From positions 33,230 to 97,229 of the forward strand of contig CAZECN010000007.1 of the NCBI GenBank assembly GCA_964510575.1: a stretch of 64,000 nt of DNA, given 5' to 3'. The position numbers were made by a program, and so were the translations under genes. Shown here piece after piece: positions 1 through 8,149 of the stretch. Position 1 is the stretch's first letter. Each line of letters begins with the position of its first letter. Below the pieces are notes generated by a model that did no database searches, was not told the DNA's origin, and saw nothing but the letters and a program-made list of their open reading frames with translations. The DNA is from CALKYB01 sp964510575 (GTDB lineage: Bacteria > Bdellovibrionota_C > UBA2361 > SZUA-149 > CALKYB01).

Positions 1-1
1 A

Positions 2-688
2 ATGAGCGAAGTGCTTATTCATGAAGCAATTAAAAACGACGCTTTACTTCCGCTAGTGCCAAATTTAATCAAAGTTCATCAAGCTGTAGCTCAGTACCCT
101 GAAAGTCATCTGGACAGAATAGATAATCTCATCAAAGCCTCAGCAACAATGCCTGAGATGGTCGAATTTATTGAAGCGCTAAATTCAGCGCGAGAAGTTG
201 GAATAAAAATACACTTGGCTGCTGGGAATTACAGGGACACTTCCGACAGAGACTCAAACTCAATGGCTCTAGCTTTAAACAGAGGTGACGAACTAGTCGG
301 AGCAGTTAAGTCAAATAAGGGCTTAATTGAAGATTATTCACGGGACGGTTACGGTATTCGCCCGAACACCTATCATACTGGAACCCATCTCACCCAAATC
401 ACGCCGGAAGGAGTGGATCTTGATAACGATGGAAAAACAGATCTTACCTTTTCAGAAATTATAGTTGAAAACCCTCAAACAGAATCCATCATTTTTCCTA
501 CTGGTGACTTAAAACTTCCATCTCGTGAACTAACTGGAAGTATTATTTCTGGAACATCATTCTCTGTTCCAAAAAATACTGGCAAAACTGGTCAATCATT
601 CTTTGAAATCGGCAAAGCCACCAAGCCCGAGTCTACCAGCTCAGCGCAGACAACTTTCTCAACAAAAATCGAAAAATCTAATAAATAG
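2..688 (+). CDS. Subtilisin-like serine protease (S8), C-terminal part, cut by window edge
   Basis: The frame is open to the window edge, so the ATG at base 2 is probably internal. Two S8 landmarks are visible: an AAGN block at residues 73-76, where subtilisins carry the oxyanion-hole Asn, and SGTSFSVP at 183-190, which matches the catalytic Ser box (Ser186). The Asp and His motifs of the triad would lie upstream. The gap between Asn and Ser is longer than in subtilisin and contains a calcium-loop-like DLDNDGKTD stretch (139-147). The last 40 residues are Ser/Thr/Lys-rich and look disordered. The family assignment rests on these motifs alone; substrate and location are unknown. Confidence 0.6.
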   Translation: MSEVLIHEAIKNDALLPLVPNLIKVHQAVAQYPESHLDRIDNLIKASATMPEMVEFIEALNSAREVGIKIHLAAGNYRDTSDRDSNSMALALNRGDELVGAVKSNKGLIEDYSRDGYGIRPNTYHTGTHLTQITPEGVDLDNDGKTDLTFSEIIVENPQTESIIFPTGDLKLPSRELTGSIISGTSFSVPKNTGKTGQSFFEIGKATKPESTSSAQTTFSTKIEKSNK

Positions 689-716
689 AACCAAGACTTT
701 TCCCTATAAGATTACG

Positions 717-805
717 CTGAAACCACTTTGAATTTCGTGTTTGGCTAAAGCTTATATTAGGTTTCAGTAATTCGTTGTCTGGCAGTGCCCTGCAACGCTT
801 ATACC
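717..805 (+). repeat. Dispersed intergenic hairpin repeat, copy 1
   Basis: CTGAAACC (717-724) and GGTTTCAG (760-767) are perfect inverted arms around a 35-base loop holding CGTGTTTGGC (736-745). A tail follows with GTTGTC (774-779), GGCAGTGC (781-788) and TTATACC (799-805). The same order of blocks occurs at 27729-27830 on the other strand and, more diverged, at 16563-16660. It lies between two convergent genes and its end touches the stop codon of the amidase gene. Confidence 0.7.
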
Positions 806-806
806 T

Positions 807-1571
807 CTAAAGAGCTATACGGTCATTTGAACTAGGAAAAGTGCTTCGCCAGGAATCAACAGAAGTAGTGTCAAGGTTTCCTAGGACCAGACCTTGAGAG
901 CCCGAGCCCCTGGAGACAATCTCTCCTTTCGGCGAAATAAGCATCGAGCCTCCAAGATAGTGGAACTTACCGCCCTTACCTACTCTGTTTACTCCTGCCA
1001 CCCAAGCTTGAGTGTCAATAGCTCTGGCTTGAAGTAGCGTCTCCCAATGAGCCTGTCTTTCAGAAGGCCAATTTGCAGGCACAATGTATAAATTAATATC
1101 CTCAGCGCCCTTACTAAAACAATAGTCAAAGCGAAGGTCGTAGCAAATCAGAGGTCGAATGCTTAGCCCTTTAACTTTGGCTTCAACCAGCTTTCCCCCT
1201 GCCTTATACCTTTTATCTTCACCAGCATAAGAAAACAGGTGTATCTTTGAATACTCCAAAATCTTGCCCTCAGGGCCCCACATTTGAAAAAGATTTTCTG
1301 GCTTTTCTTCACCTTTTTTCAAGCGAGCAAAAGAACCACAAACATAAAGACCATGCTCAGTTGCAATATCCTTCAGCGCGGCTTCACTTTTCTCTCCAGC
1401 TTCAATGGCTTCCTCACCTTCAAGAAAGAAAAAACCTGAGCTAAATACCTCGGGCAACACCAAAAGCTCTGCTCCTCGCTCTGCCGCATCTTGCGCAAAA
1501 TTCTTGCTTTTTGTGATATTCGCTTCAACGTCTCGACTAACTAGATCAAGCTGAGCGAGAGCGAGCTTCAT
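807..1571 (-). CDS. Nitrilase-superfamily amidase (omega-amidase-like)
   Basis: A carbon-nitrogen hydrolase of 254 residues with the Glu-Lys-Cys triad: Glu41 in LPEVF, Lys109 in YSKIH and Cys143 in LICYDLRF. Such enzymes hydrolyse amides and release ammonia. By overall pattern it resembles the omega-amidase (YafV/Nit2) branch, which acts on alpha-keto acid amides. Its start overlaps the purQ stop by 4 bases, so translation is probably coupled. Because that PurQ lacks its glutaminase cysteine, this gene could supply ammonia to the same pathway; that is a hypothesis only. The stop codon sits at the edge of a dispersed repeat. Confidence 0.85.
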   Translation of the reverse strand: MKLALAQLDLVSRDVEANITKSKNFAQDAAERGAELLVLPEVFSSGFFFLEGEEAIEAGEKSEAALKDIATEHGLYVCGSFARLKKGEEKPENLFQMWGPEGKILEYSKIHLFSYAGEDKRYKAGGKLVEAKVKGLSIRPLICYDLRFDYCFSKGAEDINLYIVPANWPSERQAHWETLLQARAIDTQAWVAGVNRVGKGGKFHYLGGSMLISPKGEIVSRGSGSQGLVLGNLDTTSVDSWRSTFPSSNDRIAL

Positions 1572-2284
1572 GCTTCAAGACCTGAGGAACCTGAACCCTG
1601 AATATTAGAGATTACTTTTTTAAGTAAGTCTCTGCCTGCACTTGAAACATGATAAGAATCAAAAGCCCGTTCAGGATGAGGCATCATACCTAAAACATTT
1701 CCATGACGACTTAAAATCCCTGCGATTCCTTTCGCAGAGTCATTATAAGGATTATCTGGGTCGAAATCGCCATACTGATTCACATAACGAAGAAAAATTT
1801 TACCATTTTCTTCTAGCTCTTTGAGCGAGCGTTTATCAGCCCAATAACGGCCAAAATAACAGCCAATCGGAATTTGTATAGGTTCTTTCCGTTCACAATC
1901 AACAGTAAGTTCACTTTCAGTTTTCTCTACGCGCAAGAAAACTTCTGAGCTATCAAAGGAAAGACTTGAGTTAGAAAGTAAAGCCCCTGGCAACAACTCT
2001 AGCTCACAAAGAAGTTGAAAGCCGTTGCCGATGCCAATAACTTTCCCGCCTTTTGAGGCAAATCGTTTTACTAAACCACTGGCTGGAGACAATCTGGCAA
2101 GAGCTCCTGGTCGAAGATAATCTCCAAAGGAAAAGCCGCCGGGGAGAACTACCAGGTCAGGATCTCTAAGAGACTCTTCACTGTGCCAAACAGAATAAGT
2201 CTCACAAGGTTCAAGTTCAGAAAAAACCCGCTTAGTTTCGTTGAAGCTACTGCTACCAGGATACTCTACTATAGCAACTTTCAT
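1568..2284 (-). CDS. purQ: FGAM synthase glutaminase subunit PurQ, catalytic Cys replaced
   Basis: PurQ is the class I glutaminase that feeds ammonia to PurL in the fourth step of purine synthesis. The fold is recognisable: LPGGFSFGDYLRPGA (48-62), GNGFQLLCELELLPGALL (86-103) and MPHPERAFD (201-209, with His203 and Glu205). The nucleophile Cys expected at position 86 (GVCNGFQ in typical PurQ) is Gly86, codon GGC where a TGC would be expected. A second conserved block, IAHGEG, reads IGCYFG (140-145). The reading frame is otherwise intact at 238 residues, a normal length. It follows purS by 15 bases and overlaps the downstream amidase gene by 4. A structural, non-hydrolysing role is possible. 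Confidence 0.9.
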   Translation of the reverse strand: MKVAIVEYPGSSSFNETKRVFSELEPCETYSVWHSEESLRDPDLVVLPGGFSFGDYLRPGALARLSPASGLVKRFASKGGKVIGIGNGFQLLCELELLPGALLSNSSLSFDSSEVFLRVEKTESELTVDCERKEPIQIPIGCYFGRYWADKRSLKELEENGKIFLRYVNQYGDFDPDNPYNDSAKGIAGILSRHGNVLGMMPHPERAFDSYHVSSAGRDLLKKVISNIQGSGSSGLEA

Positions 2285-2299
2285 CGAACAGTAGCCCTA

Positions 2300-2551
2300 T
2301 TACACAGTATCAATGCTGACTATCTCAAGCTCTTCAGTACTAGGGCTAACCAGTATCTTTTTGGCCATCTCAAGCACCCGTTCATTCACGGTATCTAGGT
2401 CAGCTGTATTAAAATCTAACTCAATGAGCTTTCCTATTCTCGCTTGGGCGACATCAGTAAAACCAGCATCAGCCAGTCTAGTGGCCACAGTCCTACCAGC
2501 AGCGTCACTTATTTCTTCTTTAAGTTTGACAATAATTTTGGCTCTAATCAC
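2300..2551 (-). CDS. purS: FGAM synthase subunit PurS
   Basis: An 83-residue protein with the PurS pattern: an N-terminal beta strand (RAKIIVKLKEEI), a Gly/Ala-rich helix and the VAQARIGKLIELDF strand. PurS bridges PurQ and PurL and helps pass ammonia between them. It lies between purB and purQ on the same strand, 27 bases after purB. purL is not in the window. Confidence 0.92.
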   Translation of the reverse strand: MIRAKIIVKLKEEISDAAGRTVATRLADAGFTDVAQARIGKLIELDFNTADLDTVNERVLEMAKKILVSPSTEELEIVSIDTV

Positions 2552-2578
2552 TAAAACACCTAAATAGGATAATAACTT

Positions 2579-3895
2579 CTAGTCCTGAAATACACGCTTG
2601 AAAATATAATCTACGTGCTCAAGGTGTCTGTCCAGCGAAAAGGACTTTTCAAGCTCCTCAGCCGACAAAAGTGAGGTTATTTTCTCATCAGCTGAAACCA
2701 ATTCAATAAAATCAGGCCCTTGACCGTCTCCGGTGTTGATCGAATCCCAAACTTTCATGGCATGCCCTTGGACTAAGCTATAAGACTCCTCTCGACTAAT
2801 CCCCTTAGCCGCCAGAGCCACCAAGAGAGTTCCAGAGAAAACAAGGCCTTTGGTCATGTCCAAATTCTTCTTCATGTTTTCTGGATAGACCGCTAGGTTT
2901 TCAATTACACCTGTCATTCTGGCCAGCATAAAATCCAAAAGCACTGTGCTATCTGGGGCAACAACTCGCTCAACACTGGAGTGACTAATGTCTCTCTCGT
3001 GCCATAGAGCGACGTTCTCCTGCGCACTGTGAGCCCAGGAACGAATTAAACGGGCCAAGCCAGTAACATTTTCTGTAAGAATAGGGTTTCTCTTATGAGG
3101 CATCGCACTGGAACCTTTTTGCCCCTTAGTGAAACTCTCCTCTGCTTCCCGAACTTCAGTTCTCTGCAAGTGACGAATTTCAACCGCTATTTTCTCCATA
3201 GTAGATGCTAACAAAGCAAAACTAGAAAATAGCGAAGCATGACGGTCACGCTGAATAATCTGACTGGAAGCTGGTGCTGGCTGCAAACCAAGCTTTTCAC
3301 AAACATACTCTTCAATTGAAGGTGGAATGTGAGCAAAAGTTCCAACAGGTCCAGAGATAGCTCCAACCGCAATGTCCTTCCTTGCCGCAACAATTCTATC
3401 TCTATGGCGCTGAAGTTCAGAGTACCAAATGGCACATTTCAAACCGAAAGTTGTAGGCTCTGCATGAATACCATGCGAGCGACCCACACAAACTGTGTTC
3501 TTATGTGCCATACCCTGCTTCTTAACTGCCGCAGAGAACTTATCCAACCCAGTAAGAATCATATCTGTGGCCTTGGTCAACTGCACAGCAAAGCAAGTGT
3601 CCAAGAGGTCAGAACTAGTCATTCCAAAATGAAGGTAACGAGCGCCCTCACCAACGTTTTCAGCAACATTAGTTAGAAAAGCGATTACATCATGTTTAAC
3701 TTCTTTTTCAATTTCTAATACTCGCTCAGTATTAAAAGCTCCTTTAGCTTTAACCTCTTCAAGAGCTTCCTTGGGAGCTATTCCCTCGTCCACCATCTTT
3801 TCAAGAGCTAGCGTTTCAATCTCAAGCCAAAACTCAAATCTAGCTTCATCAGTCCAAAGGGCAACCATTTCAGGTCTAGAATATCTTGCTATCAT
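2579..3895 (-). CDS. purB: Adenylosuccinate lyase
   Basis: A fumarase/aspartase-superfamily enzyme that releases fumarate from SAICAR and from adenylosuccinate in purine synthesis. The signature loop GSSAMPHKRNP is at residues 261-271 and carries the catalytic Ser. GRSHGIHAEPTTFG (138-151) carries the conserved His, and TSSDLLDT is at 93-100. Its 438 residues are typical of the short bacterial form. The start overlaps the stop of the upstream metallo-hydrolase gene by 4 bases, and purS follows, so this is one operon. Confidence 0.96.
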   Translation of the reverse strand: MIARYSRPEMVALWTDEARFEFWLEIETLALEKMVDEGIAPKEALEEVKAKGAFNTERVLEIEKEVKHDVIAFLTNVAENVGEGARYLHFGMTSSDLLDTCFAVQLTKATDMILTGLDKFSAAVKKQGMAHKNTVCVGRSHGIHAEPTTFGLKCAIWYSELQRHRDRIVAARKDIAVGAISGPVGTFAHIPPSIEEYVCEKLGLQPAPASSQIIQRDRHASLFSSFALLASTMEKIAVEIRHLQRTEVREAEESFTKGQKGSSAMPHKRNPILTENVTGLARLIRSWAHSAQENVALWHERDISHSSVERVVAPDSTVLLDFMLARMTGVIENLAVYPENMKKNLDMTKGLVFSGTLLVALAAKGISREESYSLVQGHAMKVWDSINTGDGQGPDFIELVSADEKITSLLSAEELEKSFSLDRHLEHVDYIFKRVFQD

Positions 3896-4809
3896 GCTCT
3901 CTCTCTTCTTTTAGAGGTGGCTCCAGAATCACTCTCTGAGCCTTCTACATCAATGGCGCCGTCATCCTCCAACAAGGTTTGCGAAGACGATGCCGAACTC
4001 AATATTGATCGAATTTGAAAAAATGGAGTGGCTGCTGTGGCAGTTGCAGCGAAAAACTTAGAATCCTTCCAGCCACCGGAAGAAGCCCAGGCTTGCTCAA
4101 GCTCCTGAAGGGCAATCACTGGAGTGTTACTGTTCTCGCTAATATGAGCGGCAATTATGAATTGAAGTCTTTCGTCTTGCCTAGCCATGCCCCGAAGCAA
4201 GTCAGCAGCAGCTAAGTTCCCCAGATGACCCAAGTCACCAGCAATTCTATTTTTGAGCCGATCAGGGTAAGGCGCTTCACCAAGCAAGCCCAAGTCGTGA
4301 TTGGACTCAATGACCAAAGCGGAAAGATCTTTCAGCCGAGACTTCATGTTTTCACAAACTCGACCAGTGTCTGTGCAGTAGCCTAATCTACACTCACCTT
4401 TAGAAACAACCATACCTATTGGCTCAGCAGCATCATGCCAAACTGGAAAGGTCTCTAAGCTAAAATTCCCTATGGAAAAGGTTTCGCTACTCGAGATGCA
4501 GCAGAGCTTATCATAGTCTAAGATGTCGCAGGCCTCAGCGGTCTTAGAAGTAGTAAAGATATCCGGTCTATATTTCTTGATGATTGTTTTGAGGCCAACA
4601 ACGTGGTCGCTGTGCTCATGAGTAAGCACTACTCCAGCTAACTCATCAATAGAGTAGCCAAGCTCCAATAAACGCTGCTCAGTCCGACGACAACTGAGCC
4701 CTGTGTCTATTAAAAAACCAGACTCTGAGTCTGTAACCAAAGTGCTGTTAGCTTTGGAGCCGCTAGACAACAGCGAGAAACCAAAAGCGTTTTGAGAATT
4801 ATCTCCCAC
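3892..4809 (-). CDS. Metallo-beta-lactamase-fold hydrolase, WalJ/YycJ-like
   Basis: The N-terminus has the SSGSKANSTLV block typical of the WalJ (YycJ) group, then DTGLSCRR and the metal-binding HEHSDH motif (64-69). Asp and His ligands follow in YCTDTG and ESNHD. Family members are cytosolic hydrolases, some with 5'-exonuclease activity. The last 30 residues are a Ser/Glu-rich tail that ends in basic residues and is probably disordered. It starts 15 bases after the antiporter gene and overlaps purB by 4 bases. Confidence 0.8.
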   Translation of the reverse strand: MGDNSQNAFGFSLLSSGSKANSTLVTDSESGFLIDTGLSCRRTEQRLLELGYSIDELAGVVLTHEHSDHVVGLKTIIKKYRPDIFTTSKTAEACDILDYDKLCCISSSETFSIGNFSLETFPVWHDAAEPIGMVVSKGECRLGYCTDTGRVCENMKSRLKDLSALVIESNHDLGLLGEAPYPDRLKNRIAGDLGHLGNLAAADLLRGMARQDERLQFIIAAHISENSNTPVIALQELEQAWASSGGWKDSKFFAATATAATPFFQIRSILSSASSSQTLLEDDGAIDVEGSESDSGATSKRRERA

Positions 4810-4824
4810 GCTCTCCTACTCTAC

Positions 4825-6261
4825 CTATGATTCTACAGCAGGCTCTGAGCCCGAAAGTTGTCCAAATCTCCACTTAATCAGAGGCGGTGTAACCATTGTG
4901 GTAACAATGACCATAATAACAACCGCTCCAAAGGTGGCACTATCAATTACTGGCTTACCTGCCAGGGTCAGACTAGCTCCGATACCGGCGAAAATCAGCC
5001 CAACCTCTCCACGAGGAATCATACCTAATCCAACAGCGGTGCCATCAATATCTTTCTCTCGAACACCAAAAGCACAGACCTGCTTACCAATTATGGCCAT
5101 GAAAGTTAGAACCAGGGCGAAGCCAAGGATCGATACATTTCCAAAGACACTTACGTCTACTCGTGCTCCCATAACAACAAAGAAAATAGGAACAAGGAGG
5201 GAGGTAATAGGCGCAATCAACTCTTCGATTGTGGCCCCTTCAGCGTCTTTTTCAGCAAGGTCTTCATAGTGAACCTCATCTAATATTAGACCCGCTGTGA
5301 AAGCTCCTACAATAGCAGCCAAGCCTGCGATCGCTTGTGCGATATAAGCCAATCCAAAACAAACAACTAAAGATATGGCTAGAAGCAGTCCTCGGCTTCT
5401 TAGGTAAGTTGCAGCTTTCATCATAGGGGCTGAGCAATAATGACCGAGAATAATTGCTCCACCTAAAAAGGCCACGGCTTTACCGATAATTACAAAAATA
5501 GCAGAAGATTGAAATTCGCCTCCCGCATTTACTGCAGCGATGATTCCACTAACAACTGCAAGTGTCATTAGACCCAAAACATCATCAATTACGGCAGCCC
5601 CAAGAATGATTTTAGATTCTTTGGCTTGAATCTTACCTATATCTTTAAGCACTCGGGCAGTAATCCCAACACTTGTGGCAGTAAGAGTTGCACCAACAAA
5701 AACGTGAACCAAAGTATCTGCATCAGGAATAAAAAACCAAGCCACTCCCCAGCCAAGAAAGAAGGGAACAACTACACCTAGCAGAGCGACAATCAGGGCT
5801 GAGGTTCCAACCGAGGCCATCTCTTTTACGTTAGTCTCTAAGCCTACTTCAAATAGCAATAGGATAACGCCTAGCTCACTTAGGATTGTGATGTATTCGC
5901 TTGTTTTTAAGCCATCGAACCAATGAAGACCGAAAAGCGCACAACTGCCAAGAACAACTCCCATAACTAGCTCACCCAAAACTTCGGGCTGGTGCAAACG
6001 GACAGCTATGTCTCCACCAATTTTTGCAGCAAGCAAGACAATCACAATTTGAAGCAGAACGTCTGTGATTGGGCCTTCCCCACCACCTCCGTATGGAGCT
6101 TCATCCGTAGATTCAATGTCTACGGTCTGCATCACTACAGAGTCTGGCAAAGCAATCTCGCCTCCGATAACTGCAGAAGCCGGATTCTCAGCAAAGATGT
6201 TCAATCCAGCCAAGGCTAAAAGCAAGAAGATCAAAGTAAGTTTAGGAGTTTTGAAAAGCAT
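4825..6261 (-). CDS. Cation:proton antiporter, CPA2 (Kef/NhaS) type
   Basis: A multi-spanning membrane protein with about 12 hydrophobic segments after a signal-like start (LTLIFLLLALAGLNIFA). CPA2 hallmarks are visible: LLFEVGLET, the unwound helix TATSVGITARVL, and AAVIDDVLGL with the paired Asp residues of the ion site. There is no C-terminal RCK/TrkA domain. I chose the ATG at 6261 because it opens the signal-like segment. A frame extension to a GTG at 6312 would overlap a perfect AAGGAGGT at 6318-6311, leaving no spacing for a ribosome. Downstream genes follow at 15 bases, so it may head the purine operon. Confidence 0.85.
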   Translation of the reverse strand: MLFKTPKLTLIFLLLALAGLNIFAENPASAVIGGEIALPDSVVMQTVDIESTDEAPYGGGGEGPITDVLLQIVIVLLAAKIGGDIAVRLHQPEVLGELVMGVVLGSCALFGLHWFDGLKTSEYITILSELGVILLLFEVGLETNVKEMASVGTSALIVALLGVVVPFFLGWGVAWFFIPDADTLVHVFVGATLTATSVGITARVLKDIGKIQAKESKIILGAAVIDDVLGLMTLAVVSGIIAAVNAGGEFQSSAIFVIIGKAVAFLGGAIILGHYCSAPMMKAATYLRSRGLLLAISLVVCFGLAYIAQAIAGLAAIVGAFTAGLILDEVHYEDLAEKDAEGATIEELIAPITSLLVPIFFVVMGARVDVSVFGNVSILGFALVLTFMAIIGKQVCAFGVREKDIDGTAVGLGMIPRGEVGLIFAGIGASLTLAGKPVIDSATFGAVVIMVIVTTMVTPPLIKWRFGQLSGSEPAVES

Positions 6262-6565
6262 AATTTTCCAAGATTTAGCGTATTTAAACCAAGTCGAGAT
6301 GCAGAAAAGCACCTCCTTAAAAGCTGGCAGAGTTAAACAATTTAGCGCTTGAGATACAATAGAGAAGCCAAAATTTTAAAGTTGTTGATAAGCTGGTAAG
6401 GGCTTGAATTTTTGTGCCAATTCCTTGAGACACTTAAATCACAATAATTATTAACCAAATTTATCTGGTTTGCATTCTAAGGACTTCTCCGACAAACTAA
6501 GAAGACTGGGCCATTTAGCATCACAAGCCTACAGCTCAAGCTCTTTAAATTTTATCTTTTGAGTG

Positions 6566-6641
6566 ACCTTTGTCTTAAAGGTTTTTATTAAAAGACCTCC
6601 AGTTAAGTGGCTCGATAATTACTATCATGGAGCCACTTAAC
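6566..6641 (+). promoter_or_regulatory. Candidate switch-like leader: terminator, rival hairpin and RBS-proximal hairpin
   Basis: ACCTTT (6566-6571) pairs with AAAGGT (6577-6582) and is followed by a T run, like a weak intrinsic terminator. The AGGT of the second arm can instead pair with GACCT to its right, forming an 8-bp hairpin over 6579-6598. A perfect 12-bp hairpin follows (6602-6613 with 6630-6641), ending 4 bases before AGGAGG at 6646-6651. Mutually exclusive stems next to a strong ribosome-binding site suggest attenuation or translational control; no known riboswitch class was recognised. The stretch 6313-6565 shows nothing clear. Confidence 0.5.
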
Positions 6642-6658
6642 ACCTAGGAGGCACACTG

Positions 6659-7207
6659 ATGCCCTATCAAATGATCAATCTTGTTTACGCTCTTGTTTCA
6701 ATAACAGCGTTAATTCTCGCTTTATTCGCTGTCTGTCTCCAAGCATCAATGTTTCCTCGTGATCAGACTGGACTCTTGCGAGTGCAGCAAGAAGAGCTCC
6801 GGTCACTTGCTATAGACGTTGAAGGGCTCTCCGCAGACAATTTCTGGAGCTGGCTCATTAGCTTGGTAGTAATCGTAATATTAGTATTTCAATCACCTTC
6901 CTCCAACTCAGAGATAAATTTTTATCAGATGGGATTTATAGTTGCTGGAATATTCATATTGATACGGCTTAGCTACAATGGTTCAAGGGCATCTTTCAAC
7001 ATATACCGCCTTGCATTGATCGAAGTTGATAAAAACTACTCAACCGAAAACAAAGAAGTAAGTCCTTTTAAAGATTTCTACGATCGCCCAATAAGAAAAA
7101 ACCCGACATTCGCTCTATGCTTTGCAGTCGCTTGTTGGGCTTCTGTAGCGACTATAGCAATAGTACGCTTAATGATGGACCTATGGACTATCTTTAAGAT
7201 TATATAG
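6659..7207 (+). CDS. Unknown membrane protein, about 4 TM segments
   Basis: I do not recognise this family. The 182 residues show hydrophobic segments near 5-28, 62-78, 89-105 and 151-174, with a charged loop of about 45 residues between the third and fourth. A strong AGGAGG lies 7 bases before the ATG, and the coding frame is clean. It stands alone: the flanking genes run the other way, an elaborate leader precedes it and a structured terminator-like region follows. That isolation suggests its expression is controlled separately. Confidence 0.7.
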   Translation: MPYQMINLVYALVSITALILALFAVCLQASMFPRDQTGLLRVQQEELRSLAIDVEGLSADNFWSWLISLVVIVILVFQSPSSNSEINFYQMGFIVAGIFILIRLSYNGSRASFNIYRLALIEVDKNYSTENKEVSPFKDFYDRPIRKNPTFALCFAVACWASVATIAIVRLMMDLWTIFKII

Positions 7208-7209
7208 AA

Positions 7210-7289
7210 GCGAGTGGTTCAGCTAACATTACGAAAGGCAAGTACTTCGCTTGCCTTGACCCGTTTTCGACCAGGTCACTCGCCTTTTT
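7210..7289 (+). terminator. Branched terminator-like structure after the 4-TM gene
   Basis: GCGAGTG (7210-7216) pairs with CACTCGC (7277-7283), followed by TTTTT (7285-7289). Inside is an 8-bp hairpin, AAGGCAAG (7235-7242) with CTTGCCTT (7250-7257), and a short GACC/GGTC stem. The outer stem plus T run fits termination on the plus strand. Confidence 0.6.
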
Positions 7290-7324
7290 AAATCTCGAAA
7301 ACCCTTAAAAACCAAAAGAAGTAA

Positions 7325-8149
7325 CTAAACCAACTTTGAACGATTTTTAACAAGTTTCGAAGCCCAAAAGAAAAGAGCCACACCGAGAAGAACTGAAATA
7401 GTAAAGCTAAGACCAAAGGAAAGCTCTCCGGTGCCCAGGGCACAGAATCTAAAACCATCAATCATATAATATAAAGGATTAAGCTTCGAAATAGTTGACC
7501 AAGGCTCTGGTAATAGTGCAACCGGATAGAACAGTCCTCCTAAGTAAATTGCAGGAAGAATCAGAAAATTTGTAAAAACCGAGAGCCTGTCAAAGTTATC
7601 ACTATAAACTGCTGCAATTATTCCAAGCTGTGAAAACAAGAAGCTCACTACCAGCGCCATTGCCAAAGCTAAAAAAGGATGGGGCCAGGCAATCTCTGCA
7701 AAGAATAGAGAAATGAAAAATATCGCAACTCCCACAGTGAGACCTCTAGCCATAGATGAAATAGTATATGCTAAAGTCATTGATGATGGAGACAGAGGGG
7801 CCACCAAATAGTCCACTACATACCCAAGGTAACGGGCCATAAAAAGGGAGCTAGAGCTATTACCAAAAGTGTTTTGCACCACGCCCATTAAAATTAAACC
7901 AGGAATCACAAACTGAACGTAGCTAGTTCCCTCAAACAAACTAACCCTTTGCCCAAGGCTCACTCCAAAAACTAGAAGATATAAGGTCACAGTAGTTACT
8001 GGAACAATTAAAGTTTGGACTGCAACTGAGGTGATTCTTAGAACCTCTTTTTTTAATAAGGTAAAAAAAGGAAGCCCTATTTGATAACTGACAGGCTGCC
8101 CTTGATAAACTTGCTTTAGTTGTTGCTCTAAACTGTTCGCAGAACTCAC
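7325..8149 (-). CDS. ABC-2 type export permease
   Basis: A 274-residue membrane protein with about six hydrophobic segments and the ABC-2 layout: cytoplasmic N-terminus, YLLVFGVSLG after the first span, and a C-terminal FYPVALLPEPWSTISKLNPLYYMIDGF-like block that is characteristic of the NodJ/DrrB group. It overlaps the ATPase gene by 4 bases and forms a two-gene exporter with it. The substrate cannot be told from sequence. Confidence 0.88.
   Translation of the reverse strand: MSSANSLEQQLKQVYQGQPVSYQIGLPFFTLLKKEVLRITSVAVQTLIVPVTTVTLYLLVFGVSLGQRVSLFEGTSYVQFVIPGLILMGVVQNTFGNSSSSLFMARYLGYVVDYLVAPLSPSSMTLAYTISSMARGLTVGVAIFFISLFFAEIAWPHPFLALAMALVVSFLFSQLGIIAAVYSDNFDRLSVFTNFLILPAIYLGGLFYPVALLPEPWSTISKLNPLYYMIDGFRFCALGTGELSFGLSFTISVLLGVALFFWASKLVKNRSKLV

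Noticed and set aside
4898..5269. Long open frame antisense to the antiporter gene
   Set aside because: It lies wholly inside a well-supported gene and its Thr/Pro/Ser-rich product is what the opposite strand of a membrane protein gives.
6285..6304. Six-codon leader peptide starting at CTG after AAGGAGGT
   Set aside because: A CTG start and six codons cannot be supported from sequence alone.
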